A stretch of DNA of 20,362 nucleotides from Muribaculaceae bacterium. Lineage in GTDB: Bacteria > Bacteroidota > Bacteroidia > Bacteroidales > Muribaculaceae. Where the stretch lies: positions 1 to 20,362 of the forward strand of contig VSPN01000051.1 in the NCBI GenBank assembly GCA_009775355.1, in the 5' to 3' direction. Positions 1 through 7,603 of this stretch are shown piece after piece. The notes under the pieces are model-generated. The model saw only the letters and a program-made list of their open reading frames with translations. It searched no databases and had not been told where the DNA came from. The translations under genes were made by a program, and so were the position numbers. The first letter of the stretch is position 1, and each line of letters starts with the position of its first letter.

Positions 1-30
1 TAAGCCCGTGATGGGTCCATCGGGGGTTCA

Positions 31-60
31 TTGTAAAGTTACAAAATATCTACGACTTTG
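31..60 (+). promoter_or_regulatory. Possible promoter with embedded inverted repeat upstream of the surface lipoprotein gene
   Basis: A TTG at 31-33 lies 19 bases before CGACTTTG at 53-60. This resembles the Bacteroidota promoter (TTTG, about 19 bases, TAnnTTTG), but the TA of the -7 box is replaced by CG. The upstream half overlaps a perfect inverted repeat, TTGTAA-AG-TTACAA (31-44). Direct repeats follow: TTGGCAA at 58-64 and 73-79, and CAATTAG at 66-72 and 77-83. Transcription would start near 67, giving a leader of about 50 bases to the first ATG at 118. The promoter call is tentative; the repeats are seen directly and could be operator or recombination sites. Confidence 0.35.
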
Positions 61-117
61 GCAAACAATTAGTTGGCAATTAGCTGAGTATCCCTAGTTA
101 AGGTTTCGCTGCTCTCA

Positions 118-3100
118 ATGATGCTCTCATTGATGCCCGTTGCAATGACTTCGTGCAAGGACTATGATGACGACATCAAAGAAATCAACGGAACCACAGG
201 TGAGTTGAGTTCCCAGATAGCAGCTCTTCAGGCTGCGATCGAGGCCAACAAAGAGTCTGCCAAAGCCGCTCATGATGCAGCTGAGGCTGCCATGCAGGCG
301 GCAAAAGATGCAGAGGCAAAAGGCGATCAGGCTGAAGCCGACGCCCAGAAAGCCATGGCCATGGCCAAAGCCGCTGAGGAAGCAGCAGCCAATGCCAAGG
401 CTGAGGCTCTGGCTGAAATTGCCGCGCAGGTAAAGATCCTCAACGACAAGATCGGCTCGAACGCCGACGCCATCCAGGCCAACAAGGATGCCATCTCCGC
501 CCTTGTCGGACGCATCGAGGGTGTCGAGAAAGGTCTCGCAGCAATAGATATTGACGGTCTCAATGAAAGCATCAAGGAACTCAACACCGCTCTTGAGGCT
601 GTAAACGTGCAGCTCGCCGCTCTTGCCGGATACGAGTCCCGTCTCAACGAGCTTGAGTCGCAGTATAGCGGCCTCAAGTCGGAAGTAGCCGAGATGAAGG
701 AGAAGATCGAGAGCATGCGCTCTGATCTGGCTGCCGCACAGGATGACATCGTAGAGCTTTTTGCAAAAGTATCGAGCCTCGGCGGAGACATCACGGAACT
801 CCGCAACCTGCTCAACACTCTTTCCGGACGCGTTGACGGAATCGACGGCAACATATCGGAGATCCTCGCGAAGATAGCCGACATAGTGGCCGATGTTGAA
901 TACAACCAGAACGCCATCTCCGAAAACTCCCGCCTCATCGGCCAGCTCCGCGCGGATCTCAACGAACTGAGCGAGAAGATTTCGACTGAGGTGCAGAACG
1001 GCATCAACACCATAGCCGGCGTGATCAGCGCACGCCTCACATCGGTGACTCTCATGCCCGACCTCTATGTTGACGGCATTCCGACCATCGAGTTCAAGTC
1101 AGCACAGTATAACGCTCTCAAATGGCAGAACGGCAACTGGGTGGAAAGCACCAACGTATATCGTGTGTCGAACAACGAGACCGAGGTCGAGTACCGCCTC
1201 AATCCCGGAACCGTCGGCAACGAGGATATCAACATCAACAATCTCGCTTTCGTATCGCGCATAGCCACTACCCGCGCAGCCGAGGTTGACAACGATATCA
1301 TCAACGTGGCTTCGGCCAATGTCGAGGCCAACGGCGTTCTCAAGATCAAGGCCGGCAAGAGCAACACCGCATCGCTCAACCTCAACGGCAACAAGATCTA
1401 CACCGTATCGCTCAAGGTGCCCATCGCCGCCAAACACCTCTTCGACAAGGAAGGCGCGGCCAACGTTTACTCCGAGTACACCCGTCTGAGCGAGATATAC
1501 TTCACTCCGAAGCTCCACAAGACTGCCGCAGTGGGCAACACCATCCCCGTCCACTTCAACGACTCGACCGAGATCTATCAGTCGGCGATGGGAAGTCTCG
1601 TTGCAGCCAAGGTGCAGTATAACAAGACTCTTGACCTCAACACTCTCGTAGAGGGATGTGCGTTCACTGATCCCGCCACACATGAGATCATGACGCTTGA
1701 GCAGATGAAGGGTTACGGTTTCGAGGTGTCTTACACTCTCGCTACCCGCGCATACACTACGACATCTGCCGACGGCGCCAACCAGCAGGAATTCGCAAAG
1801 ATCAGCGGCGCGACTTTCACTCCGGGTTCTCCTTCAGGCAACAGCTTCGCGGCAGCAAACCAGGCAGCCATCGGCAAGCAGCCCATCGTGCATGTCTTCC
1901 TGACCGACACCAAGAACAAGCAGCTCGTAGACCAGCGTTACTTCAAGGTGCTCATCACCCGCGAGGATCCCACTCCTCTTAGCTACAGCATCACTCCTTC
2001 GAAGGAGCTTGAACTCGGCTGCGGCAACTACACCTGGAACGTGACATGGGACGAGATGACGAAGCAGGTTCTTTCGCAGTTCCCCGGCAACGGCATCTCG
2101 AAAGAAGACTTCTTCAACCGCTACGGCGCTCACGCCTCAGGCATCGAGGTCAAGGTTGACGGTGTCGTGAACTCCGCTCTCGCCGCCAACGTGACCGACA
2201 ATGTGGCTCTCGACAACACTGGCGCGTCGATCCCCGTGATGACATTCACGCTCGACAACGCAGAGGTAGGCGCTATCGCACAGGGCAAGTCGAAGACATA
2301 CACCGTGACTCTGACTTACACTGATCCCAAGGATCTCAATCCCGCAGTGTCGATCACATTCACCTGTGTTGTGACCAACAACATCAAGAGCCCGACTCTC
2401 GGCGCTACCGACAAGACCAAATGGGTCAACGAGACTATGCTTCTCTACCCCATACCTTACGGTTCAGCCAACGCAAGTGCCAAGGCGGAATACTCGACCA
2501 ACATCCTCGAGGGCCGCACCAACCCGCTCGTGAAGGGTCTTACCACCTGCGGAATGTGGGATCTCGGATTCGGAAGCACCTACAACGGCGTGACTATGAC
2601 ATATCCTTCTGGATATTCCGGCTGGAAGACCTCAGCACAGGCATCAAGCCTCAGCGAGATCACTGTCAAGATCACCCACGACAACAACGGCATCAGCCTC
2701 GTCGAGAACGAAGCCAAGCTGAAACTTGACTGGAAAGCAGAGCTCAACGGTCTCTCAGTGAACACCGTGACCTTCGGCAACAGCTACCTCCAGATCGTGA
2801 AGCCGCTCAACAACCCGACAATCGCACAGGGTGTCGAACTGACCGACCAGTCGTTCGCACAGACTGTCAACCTCAACGACAAGTTCCAGCTCTTCGACGC
2901 GTTCGAGAACCGTGTGGCCAACACAAGCGGCATGGAGAAGAACCTCTGGGACTACTATGGAGTGACAAACGTGACATTCGCAGGCACAGCCGGCAATATC
3001 TATGTGACCGACGACACCAACGGAACGAACCCGCGCTCGCTCGCCTCGCTCCATATGTCGGCCAATGTGAATGCAACGAACGTGCTTACCTATACCAACG

Positions 3101-3210
3101 AAGGCGCTCCTCTCCAGAACAGCTGCTATCTCCAGATCCCTGTCGAGATAAAGCACTACTGGGGCACCCTCAAAGGCAAGCTCTACATCCAGATCAAGCA
3201 CAAGCTCTAA
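118..3210 (+). CDS. Surface lipoprotein, coiled-coil plus beta-rich body (S-layer-like / PL29 N-terminal domain type)
   Basis: This is a 1030-residue predicted lipoprotein. The lipobox VAMTSC places the lipidated Cys at residue 13. The Lys-Asp-Tyr-Asp-Asp-Asp after it resembles the acidic export signal that sends Bacteroidota lipoproteins to the cell surface. Residues ~20-300 are a long Ala-rich heptad coiled coil, first Ala/Lys/Glu-rich and then with Leu/Ile-spaced heptads. From ~306 (start of the segment containing MPDLYVDGIP) to the end the protein is Thr/Asn/Val-rich and beta-predicted, like stacked Ig-type domains. The opening fits proteins annotated as 'PL29 family lyase N-terminal domain'; I see no lyase catalytic domain, so a structural or adhesive surface role is more likely. 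The start is abnormal. In-frame upstream codons read V-S-L-V-K-V-S-L-L-S, as if a Met-Lys-Lys signal-peptide start had been replaced. The available ATG leaves only 12 uncharged residues before the Cys. The gene may be a silent cassette, an inverted copy, or carry an assembly error. Two terminators follow it. Confidence 0.75.
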   Translation: MMLSLMPVAMTSCKDYDDDIKEINGTTGELSSQIAALQAAIEANKESAKAAHDAAEAAMQAAKDAEAKGDQAEADAQKAMAMAKAAEEAAANAKAEALAEIAAQVKILNDKIGSNADAIQANKDAISALVGRIEGVEKGLAAIDIDGLNESIKELNTALEAVNVQLAALAGYESRLNELESQYSGLKSEVAEMKEKIESMRSDLAAAQDDIVELFAKVSSLGGDITELRNLLNTLSGRVDGIDGNISEILAKIADIVADVEYNQNAISENSRLIGQLRADLNELSEKISTEVQNGINTIAGVISARLTSVTLMPDLYVDGIPTIEFKSAQYNALKWQNGNWVESTNVYRVSNNETEVEYRLNPGTVGNEDININNLAFVSRIATTRAAEVDNDIINVASANVEANGVLKIKAGKSNTASLNLNGNKIYTVSLKVPIAAKHLFDKEGAANVYSEYTRLSEIYFTPKLHKTAAVGNTIPVHFNDSTEIYQSAMGSLVAAKVQYNKTLDLNTLVEGCAFTDPATHEIMTLEQMKGYGFEVSYTLATRAYTTTSADGANQQEFAKISGATFTPGSPSGNSFAAANQAAIGKQPIVHVFLTDTKNKQLVDQRYFKVLITREDPTPLSYSITPSKELELGCGNYTWNVTWDEMTKQVLSQFPGNGISKEDFFNRYGAHASGIEVKVDGVVNSALAANVTDNVALDNTGASIPVMTFTLDNAEVGAIAQGKSKTYTVTLTYTDPKDLNPAVSITFTCVVTNNIKSPTLGATDKTKWVNETMLLYPIPYGSANASAKAEYSTNILEGRTNPLVKGLTTCGMWDLGFGSTYNGVTMTYPSGYSGWKTSAQASSLSEITVKITHDNNGISLVENEAKLKLDWKAELNGLSVNTVTFGNSYLQIVKPLNNPTIAQGVELTDQSFAQTVNLNDKFQLFDAFENRVANTSGMEKNLWDYYGVTNVTFAGTAGNIYVTDDTNGTNPRSLASLHMSANVNATNVLTYTNEGAPLQNSCYLQIPVEIKHYWGTLKGKLYIQIKHKL

Positions 3211-3313
3211 AAAATTCTCAGCAATTGAAATTGCAGACAATTTCATTACAACTGCGTGAATCTGAAAGTGGAAAATCCCAAAATCTGTAGTTAACACAGG
3301 TATTCTACGTGAA

Positions 3314-3351
3314 GGAGCGGGGTTCCAGGGATGGAGTCCCGCTCCGCTTTT
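3314..3351 (+). terminator. Rho-independent terminator of the surface lipoprotein gene
   Basis: GGAGCGGG at 3314-3321 pairs perfectly with CCCGCTCC at 3338-3345. A short T run (TTTT) follows at 3348-3351. It lies about 105 bases after the stop codon, on the strand of the lipoprotein gene. Confidence 0.75.
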
Positions 3352-3376
3352 CATCAATAAGTTTTTAAGTTGAGAG

Positions 3377-3413
3377 AAGGATTCCGGCGTGAGCCGGGAT
3401 CCTTTTTATTTTG
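3377..3413 (+). terminator. Second, stronger tandem terminator
   Basis: The 12-base arms AAGGATTCCGGC (3377-3388) and GCCGGGATCCTT (3393-3404) pair with one G-U wobble around a GTGA tetraloop. The tail is T-rich (TTTTTATTTT). It lies only 25 bases after the first terminator, so readthrough from the surface-protein gene into the flippase gene is doubly blocked. A longer frame of the flippase gene could start at GTG 3389 inside this hairpin; that start is rejected. Confidence 0.85.
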
Positions 3414-3443
3414 ATTCAGCTGTCCTTTTCAATGGAAAATGCT

Positions 3444-3451
3444 TAACTTTG
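3444..3451 (+). promoter_or_regulatory. Bacteroidota -7 promoter element for the flippase gene
   Basis: TAACTTTG matches the TAnnTTTG consensus exactly. No good -33 TTTG sits 19-20 bases upstream. The G ends 9 bases before ATG 3461, so the mRNA would have almost no leader. This also supports ATG 3461 as the start. Confidence 0.6.
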
Positions 3452-3460
3452 CAAAGCATT

Positions 3461-4918
3461 ATGAAAGAGACGAGAAATGAAAACGGCTACAAGAGCATCC
3501 TCCGGGGCACTTCAATATTCGGAGGCGTGCAGATCTTTCAGATACTTGTCAATCTGATCAGAGGGAAGTTTGTCGCGCTCTTTCTCGGACCCGACGGCAT
3601 GGGAGCTGCATCGATGTTCAACTCTGCATCCAACACTCTGACACAGTTGTCGTCGCTCGGGCTCAACCTCGCGTTTGCCAAGGAAGCCGCTGCCGCCAGA
3701 GAAGACGCTACCCGCCTTGACCGCGTGCGTCACGCCGCAGTCATGCTTCTGCGTCTTACGGCTCTGCTCGGCGCGGTCGCATGCGCGTTGCTCGCTCCGA
3801 CACTAAGCCGCATTTCTTTCGGTTCTGCTGATTACTCGTGGCAGTTCATGCTTCTTTCGGCCGCAGTGTTTCTGACCGTATCTGCCAACGGCAAGATGGC
3901 TCTTCTGCAGGGACTACACAAGATCCGTATTCTTTCGACGACATCGCTCGCCGGAGCGGTCTGCGGTCTGGTGGCCGGCGTGCCTCTCTACTGGTTGTTC
4001 GGCACGCGCGGCATAGTGCCGGCCATGACAGTTCTGGCCGCCACTTCATACGCGTGCTATTCGTTTGGTCTGCGCAAAGCCATACCCCGGAGCAGCAACC
4101 GTATCCGCATCAGAGAACATCTGCCGCTCATGCGCGGCATGCTGGCGTCAGGAATCATTCTGCTCGCCGCCACCCTCATCAACACTCTCTGCACGTATAT
4201 CATCAACATATTCATCCGCACTCACGGAGATCTGGCCGATGTCGGTCTCTTCAACGCGGCCAACAGCATCACTCTGCAATACGCCGGCGTGGTATTCACC
4301 GCGATGGCCATGGACTATTTTCCACGCCTCACGGCAGCAGCCGGCGACAATTCAAGAATGCGCCTCGTCATCGACCGACAGATGGAGATCGTGGCTCTCA
4401 TTGCCACTCCGCTGTCAATCCTGCTCGTAGGCACGGCTCCGCTCGTGATCAGACTCCTGCTGACCTCCGAGTTTCTGCCTACAACCCCTCTCATGCGCTG
4501 GCTTGGCATCAGCATACTGCTCAAAGCCATAGCCTACCCGTTGGGATACATTACTTTCGCCAAAGACAACCGGAGACTCTTTTTCTGGCTCGAGGCAGTG
4601 GCATGCAATGCCCTTTACCTCGGCCTGTCGATCGTGTTCTACAGCCGTTTCGGACTGATGGGACTCGGATATGCCGCCGTCGCCGAACAGGCAACATGCG
4701 TATTGCTTTATCTTGCCGTCAACTACGTCACCTATGGGTTTCTGCCGAACCGCAAAGCAGTCACAGAAACAGCGACCGGTGTTCTTTTCGGCACAGCGGC
4801 CTTCTGCTCCACAATCATGACCGGAAGCACGCTATCATATTATCTGACCGCATGTGTGTTCCTGATATGCGCTGCAAGGTCTGCCATTGTGCTCAGAACC
4901 CGGATACGCGGCAACTGA
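3461..4918 (+). CDS. O-antigen/oligosaccharide flippase, Wzx-like (MOP superfamily)
   Basis: This 485-residue integral membrane protein has about 12 hydrophobic segments spread over its whole length and no long soluble domain. The N-terminus (MKETRNENGYKSILRGTSIF) and the following segment with Gly-Gly-Val-Gln-Ile, Ile-Arg-Gly-Lys and Leu-Gly-Pro-Asp-Gly-Met-Gly are typical of Wzx-like 'O-antigen translocase' proteins. These flip lipid-linked oligosaccharide from the cytoplasmic to the periplasmic face of the inner membrane. Length fits the family (about 420-500). I chose ATG 3461 because the upstream in-frame GTG lies inside a terminator and the -7 promoter box sits between them. The gene stands alone and converges with the FemAB-like gene, with 35 bases between the stops. 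The distant glycosyltransferase and FemAB-like genes hint at a dispersed surface-glycan pathway; the substrate cannot be told. Confidence 0.85.
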   Translation: MKETRNENGYKSILRGTSIFGGVQIFQILVNLIRGKFVALFLGPDGMGAASMFNSASNTLTQLSSLGLNLAFAKEAAAAREDATRLDRVRHAAVMLLRLTALLGAVACALLAPTLSRISFGSADYSWQFMLLSAAVFLTVSANGKMALLQGLHKIRILSTTSLAGAVCGLVAGVPLYWLFGTRGIVPAMTVLAATSYACYSFGLRKAIPRSSNRIRIREHLPLMRGMLASGIILLAATLINTLCTYIINIFIRTHGDLADVGLFNAANSITLQYAGVVFTAMAMDYFPRLTAAAGDNSRMRLVIDRQMEIVALIATPLSILLVGTAPLVIRLLLTSEFLPTTPLMRWLGISILLKAIAYPLGYITFAKDNRRLFFWLEAVACNALYLGLSIVFYSRFGLMGLGYAAVAEQATCVLLYLAVNYVTYGFLPNRKAVTETATGVLFGTAAFCSTIMTGSTLSYYLTACVFLICAARSAIVLRTRIRGN

Positions 4919-4922
4919 TCAC

Positions 4923-4936
4923 CTGCCTTAAGGCAG
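4923..4936. other. Perfect palindrome between convergent stop codons
   Basis: CTGCCTTAAGGCAG is a perfect 14-base palindrome lying 4 bases after the flippase stop and 17 bases beyond the stop of the minus-strand gene. As RNA it would form a 5-bp stem with a TTAA loop. No T run follows on either strand, so it is at best a weak bidirectional terminator. Confidence 0.45.
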
Positions 4937-4953
4937 CAACTCCCAGTGAACTC

Positions 4954-5898
4954 TTATAGTTCCAGAAAATAACGGTTGTAGACTGTTCCACCGGCACCAT
5001 ACGAATACTTCTGCCGGAGAAGTCCGGAATTGAGATACCGTCCGTGATCTTCGTTGCATATGCCGAAATCGAAAAAATTTCTGGAAGCATACCGCTCTGT
5101 CATGAGCCAATGAAACAGTGGAGTGAGCAGATTGAGCCGTCTCCCCTCTGAGGTCGTGGCTATATACTGGGCATGCGCCACCGTTCCGGTGTCGTAGACA
5201 CACACCGCCGCATGTGGCTCTCCATAAAGATATGTGGCGAATAAACGGATATTGTCGGGAAAAGACTCTGAGAGTCTTTTCATTTCCGAAGCCGAATGGA
5301 CCGGAACCGTATCGTGTCTTTCTCTCAGGCAATCGGAAAGAATTTCCATAAACGCATCGATATCTGTCATCCCGGCGGTCACTACCGGAAGTCTGCGTGC
5401 CTTTGCCAGATGACGCCGCTGCTGCTGATTGAAAACGGGAGGAGTGCGCAGATCGACAGTCGCGCTGAGATTGCATTCCGACAGTCGCGCTCCGAGCCTG
5501 AAAAGGGCATATTCATCCTCCTGCGAAGGGCGCGAGCAATAAATATGGGGCATCGTCTTGTAATCAAGAGCCTTTATTCCGACAGACCGCCACACCGCGC
5601 ATGCCTCCGTAAAGATATCAAGAAGACCGGACCCGTCAAGGTGAGCCGGCGGAAGAATCCAGCCGCCATAAGTGAGGCCGCCGTGGGAATGAAGTGTTCC
5701 GCCGGAGGTCAGATTGGCCGGAAGAAGAGCCATCAGCCTGTTATCCTTATACGCCATCCAGGAGCAGTCGTAAAATCTGTCGGCATGATAATCCATATAT
5801 GCCCGCATGAAAAGAAACGTGCCGTTGCGCGAGCGGCCGACAAACTCGTCCCACTCGCGGCGCTTTGAATCATGATACCTTATTATCCTGTACTCCAT
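4954..5898 (-). CDS. FemAB/GNAT-like acyl- or aminoacyltransferase domain protein
   Basis: This is a 314-residue soluble protein with no signal peptide. The N-terminal half (Trp-Asp-Glu-Phe-Val near 16, Asn-Gly-Thr-Phe-Leu-Phe near 25, then Ala-Leu-Leu-Pro-Ala-Asn and Gly-Leu-Thr-Tyr-Gly-Gly-Trp) and the C-terminal half (Ala-Val-Cys-Val-Tyr, Ala-His-Ala-Gln-Tyr, Asn-Phe-Phe-Asp-Phe-Gly) match the two-lobed GNAT-like fold of the FemAB / 'BioF2-like acetyltransferase' group. Relatives move amino acids or acyl groups onto cell-wall or surface-sugar precursors. It is the last gene of the dut operon, 8 bases after the EnvC-like stop, so it is probably cotranscribed. Its envelope-related neighbours fit a surface-modifying role, but the substrate is unknown. 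Confidence 0.75.
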   Translation of the reverse strand: MEYRIIRYHDSKRREWDEFVGRSRNGTFLFMRAYMDYHADRFYDCSWMAYKDNRLMALLPANLTSGGTLHSHGGLTYGGWILPPAHLDGSGLLDIFTEACAVWRSVGIKALDYKTMPHIYCSRPSQEDEYALFRLGARLSECNLSATVDLRTPPVFNQQQRRHLAKARRLPVVTAGMTDIDAFMEILSDCLRERHDTVPVHSASEMKRLSESFPDNIRLFATYLYGEPHAAVCVYDTGTVAHAQYIATTSEGRRLNLLTPLFHWLMTERYASRNFFDFGICNEDHGRYLNSGLLRQKYSYGAGGTVYNRYFLEL

Positions 5899-5906
5899 GA
5901 CTCATC

Positions 5907-7577
5907 TTACTTTATCCAGCCGAGCGGATCCATTTTGTCGCGGTTTTTCCAAACCTCGAAGTGTATAAGGCTGTGCGACGGATCCTCCTCGTCCGGAGCA
6001 AGGCGACCGAGCGGCTGCCCCTGTCTCACCACATCGCCGACGCTTACACCTGCCTGCGCAATATTGCCGTAAACAGTATAATATCCGCCATGACTGACGA
6101 TCACCACGGTCGAATAGCCGGGTATCATATACACGCCCGAGACTTTTCCGGCATAGACAGCCAATGCCGAAGCACCGGCGGAGACCTCGGCGTCGATACC
6201 GGGATTGTCGTATGTCACATCGGGCAGGTCGGGCAGAGAGTGCTTGCCGAACCGGCTTGTGACACGGAATGAGCCTGCCACCGGACGTGGCAGCGATCCC
6301 TTCATGCTCCCGAAATCTCCGGTACGAGATGCATTCCGCGCGGTCGATGACTTGCCTCCATGTTTCGAAGAAGCGCCTCCAGTCGCGGACTCCGATGACT
6401 GTTTAGACTTCGGACGCCGGCGGCGGGCCTCGGCATACGCCTCCTTGCCTGAGGATGATTTCTTGTCGGAAGCCTTCTGATTCTTATCTGATCCGGTCTT
6501 TTTGGCAGCCTGCTTCTTCGGCTGCGCTTTATTATCCTGTTTGCTTTTAGAGCCATCGGCCGATTTTGCCTCATCTCCCCCTTTTGCGGAACTCTCCGCC
6601 AGCAGACGCTCACGCTCCTGCCTGTCGCGTTCTATACGTTCGGCTTCAGCTTTCTCGCGGGCCACACGTTCCGCCTCCGCTTTCTCGCGGGCACGACGTT
6701 CGGCCTCGGCCTTTCTCTGCTCCTCGGCGATAAGAGCCGCCACACGCCCCTTGAGCGTGTTGACCTCCGCCTGTTTCCTGGCAAGATGCGAATTCAAGGC
6801 CTGACCGTTTTTCTTAAGTTCGACCACAATGGCATCCTGGCGCGAATACTGCGCCTGCAGTTCATCGCGGGCCTTCACCTCAGCGGCAAGAGCACGGTCG
6901 TGCATGTTCTTGGTCTGTGCAAGACGCTCGGTCTGCTCGCGAAGCAACCTTACTTTTCCGTCAATCTCTCTGGTCTTCCTGTCACGCCATTCGGAGAACT
7001 GACGCAGATAACGCATGCGGCGCAAAGCCTCATTGAAACTACCCGATGAGAATATGAACGCAAGCATAGATTTCTCCTTGCGGTGCGCACGCATTTTCTT
7101 CACTGCCTCAAGATAGCCGGCGCGCATTGACGCGAGACTTTTCTCTTCGGCCGATATCTGTGCATGCCGTGCGTCAAGCCGCTTCTGAAGAGCAGCGACC
7201 TTACCACCTGTCTCAGCAACTTTCCTGCGGCTGTCGGATATGTCACCCTCGAGCTTTCCGAGTTCGCTGAGGTTTCTGCGGACAGCAGCGTCATTTTCCT
7301 TGATCTGCTGTCGAGTCTGCGTAATTTCTTTCTGCGCCGCCTCCTGTCTGCGCCGCACATCGGCCGCCGTCTCTTTCGGAGAGGAAGTCTTGCCTTTCTT
7401 CGCTGTTTTCTTCTTACCTGCTGTCGCGCCGGTCTGCTTCTTCTTTGCCGATACACCCTTTTTCGAAGAGGTTTTCGCAGTCGCTGAAGCAGTTGTCTTA
7501 CCAGTGGTTGATCCGGGTGCCGGAACCGCGACCGCCAGCAAGATGGCAGTCATTATTATTATCGAGAATCTTTTCAT
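5907..7577 (-). CDS. EnvC-like murein hydrolase activator (degenerate M23/LytM protein)
   Basis: This 556-residue exported protein has a signal peptide at ~1-23, then a Lys/Thr/Ala-rich basic stretch (24-70) and a long coiled coil (~72-315). A charged Lys/Ser-rich linker (~315-425) leads to a C-terminal LytM/M23 domain (~428-556, from Pro-Val-Ala-Gly-Ser-Phe-Arg-Val-Thr-Ser-Arg-Phe-Gly). EnvC proteins use this design to switch on cell-wall amidases during cell separation. In active M23 peptidases zinc is held by H-x3-D and the second His of HxH. Here the first His is Asn458 (NPGID; Asp462 kept) and the first His of HxH is Leu537 (LIHF; His539 kept). The domain is therefore predicted to be non-catalytic, as in EnvC. 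It is 26 bases downstream of the DUF4292 gene. The coiled coil contains tandem 10-residue repeats. Confidence 0.88.
   Translation of the reverse strand: MKRFSIIIMTAILLAVAVPAPGSTTGKTTASATAKTSSKKGVSAKKKQTGATAGKKKTAKKGKTSSPKETAADVRRRQEAAQKEITQTRQQIKENDAAVRRNLSELGKLEGDISDSRRKVAETGGKVAALQKRLDARHAQISAEEKSLASMRAGYLEAVKKMRAHRKEKSMLAFIFSSGSFNEALRRMRYLRQFSEWRDRKTREIDGKVRLLREQTERLAQTKNMHDRALAAEVKARDELQAQYSRQDAIVVELKKNGQALNSHLARKQAEVNTLKGRVAALIAEEQRKAEAERRAREKAEAERVAREKAEAERIERDRQERERLLAESSAKGGDEAKSADGSKSKQDNKAQPKKQAAKKTGSDKNQKASDKKSSSGKEAYAEARRRRPKSKQSSESATGGASSKHGGKSSTARNASRTGDFGSMKGSLPRPVAGSFRVTSRFGKHSLPDLPDVTYDNPGIDAEVSAGASALAVYAGKVSGVYMIPGYSTVVIVSHGGYYTVYGNIAQAGVSVGDVVRQGQPLGRLAPDEEDPSHSLIHFEVWKNRDKMDPLGWIK
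6636..6725 (-). repeat. Three 30-bp in-frame tandem repeats in the EnvC-like coiled coil
   Basis: Units start at 6636, 6666 and 6696 on the plus strand. Each opens with ACGTT and carries a near-identical TTTCTCGCGGG core in the first two copies. They encode repeated Lys-Ala-Glu-Ala-Glu-Arg decapeptides. Thirty bases is ten codons, so gain or loss of a unit keeps frame; ten residues is not a multiple of the seven-residue heptad. Confidence 0.8.
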
Positions 7578-7603
7578 TTGTCAGGGCTGATCGTAAACAG
7601 GGG

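Noticed and set aside
5..24. Inverted repeat around GATGG-GT-CCATC at the window start as a terminator of an upstream gene
   Set aside because: The stem is short with a two-base loop and a bulge, and no T run follows; the upstream gene is outside the window.
327..1055. Long open frame (242 codons) antisense to the coiled-coil region
   Set aside because: Its Ser/Arg/Ala-rich composition is the mirror of Ala/Glu/Lys codons on the other strand. No promoter or family signature is present, and the plus-strand protein has clear motifs.
3226..3245. 8-bp AT-rich hairpin TGAAATTG/CAATTTCA just after the lipoprotein gene
   Set aside because: The stem is weak, there is no T tail, and two much stronger terminators follow within 150 bases.
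2755..3357. 200-codon minus-strand frame running into the terminator region
   Set aside because: Its start would lie downstream of the lipoprotein gene across a terminator hairpin, and the sequence is a Val/Glu/His-rich mirror of the coding strand.
3389..3460. Longer N-terminus for the flippase from GTG 3389
   Set aside because: The GTG lies in the loop of a strong terminator, and a perfect -7 box lies downstream of it; ATG 3461 gives the expected family N-terminus.
3838..4959. 373-codon plus-strand frame overlapping the flippase gene
   Set aside because: It is Arg/His/Ser-rich without hydrophobic segments, is a +1 shadow of a clear membrane protein, and has no independent start signal.
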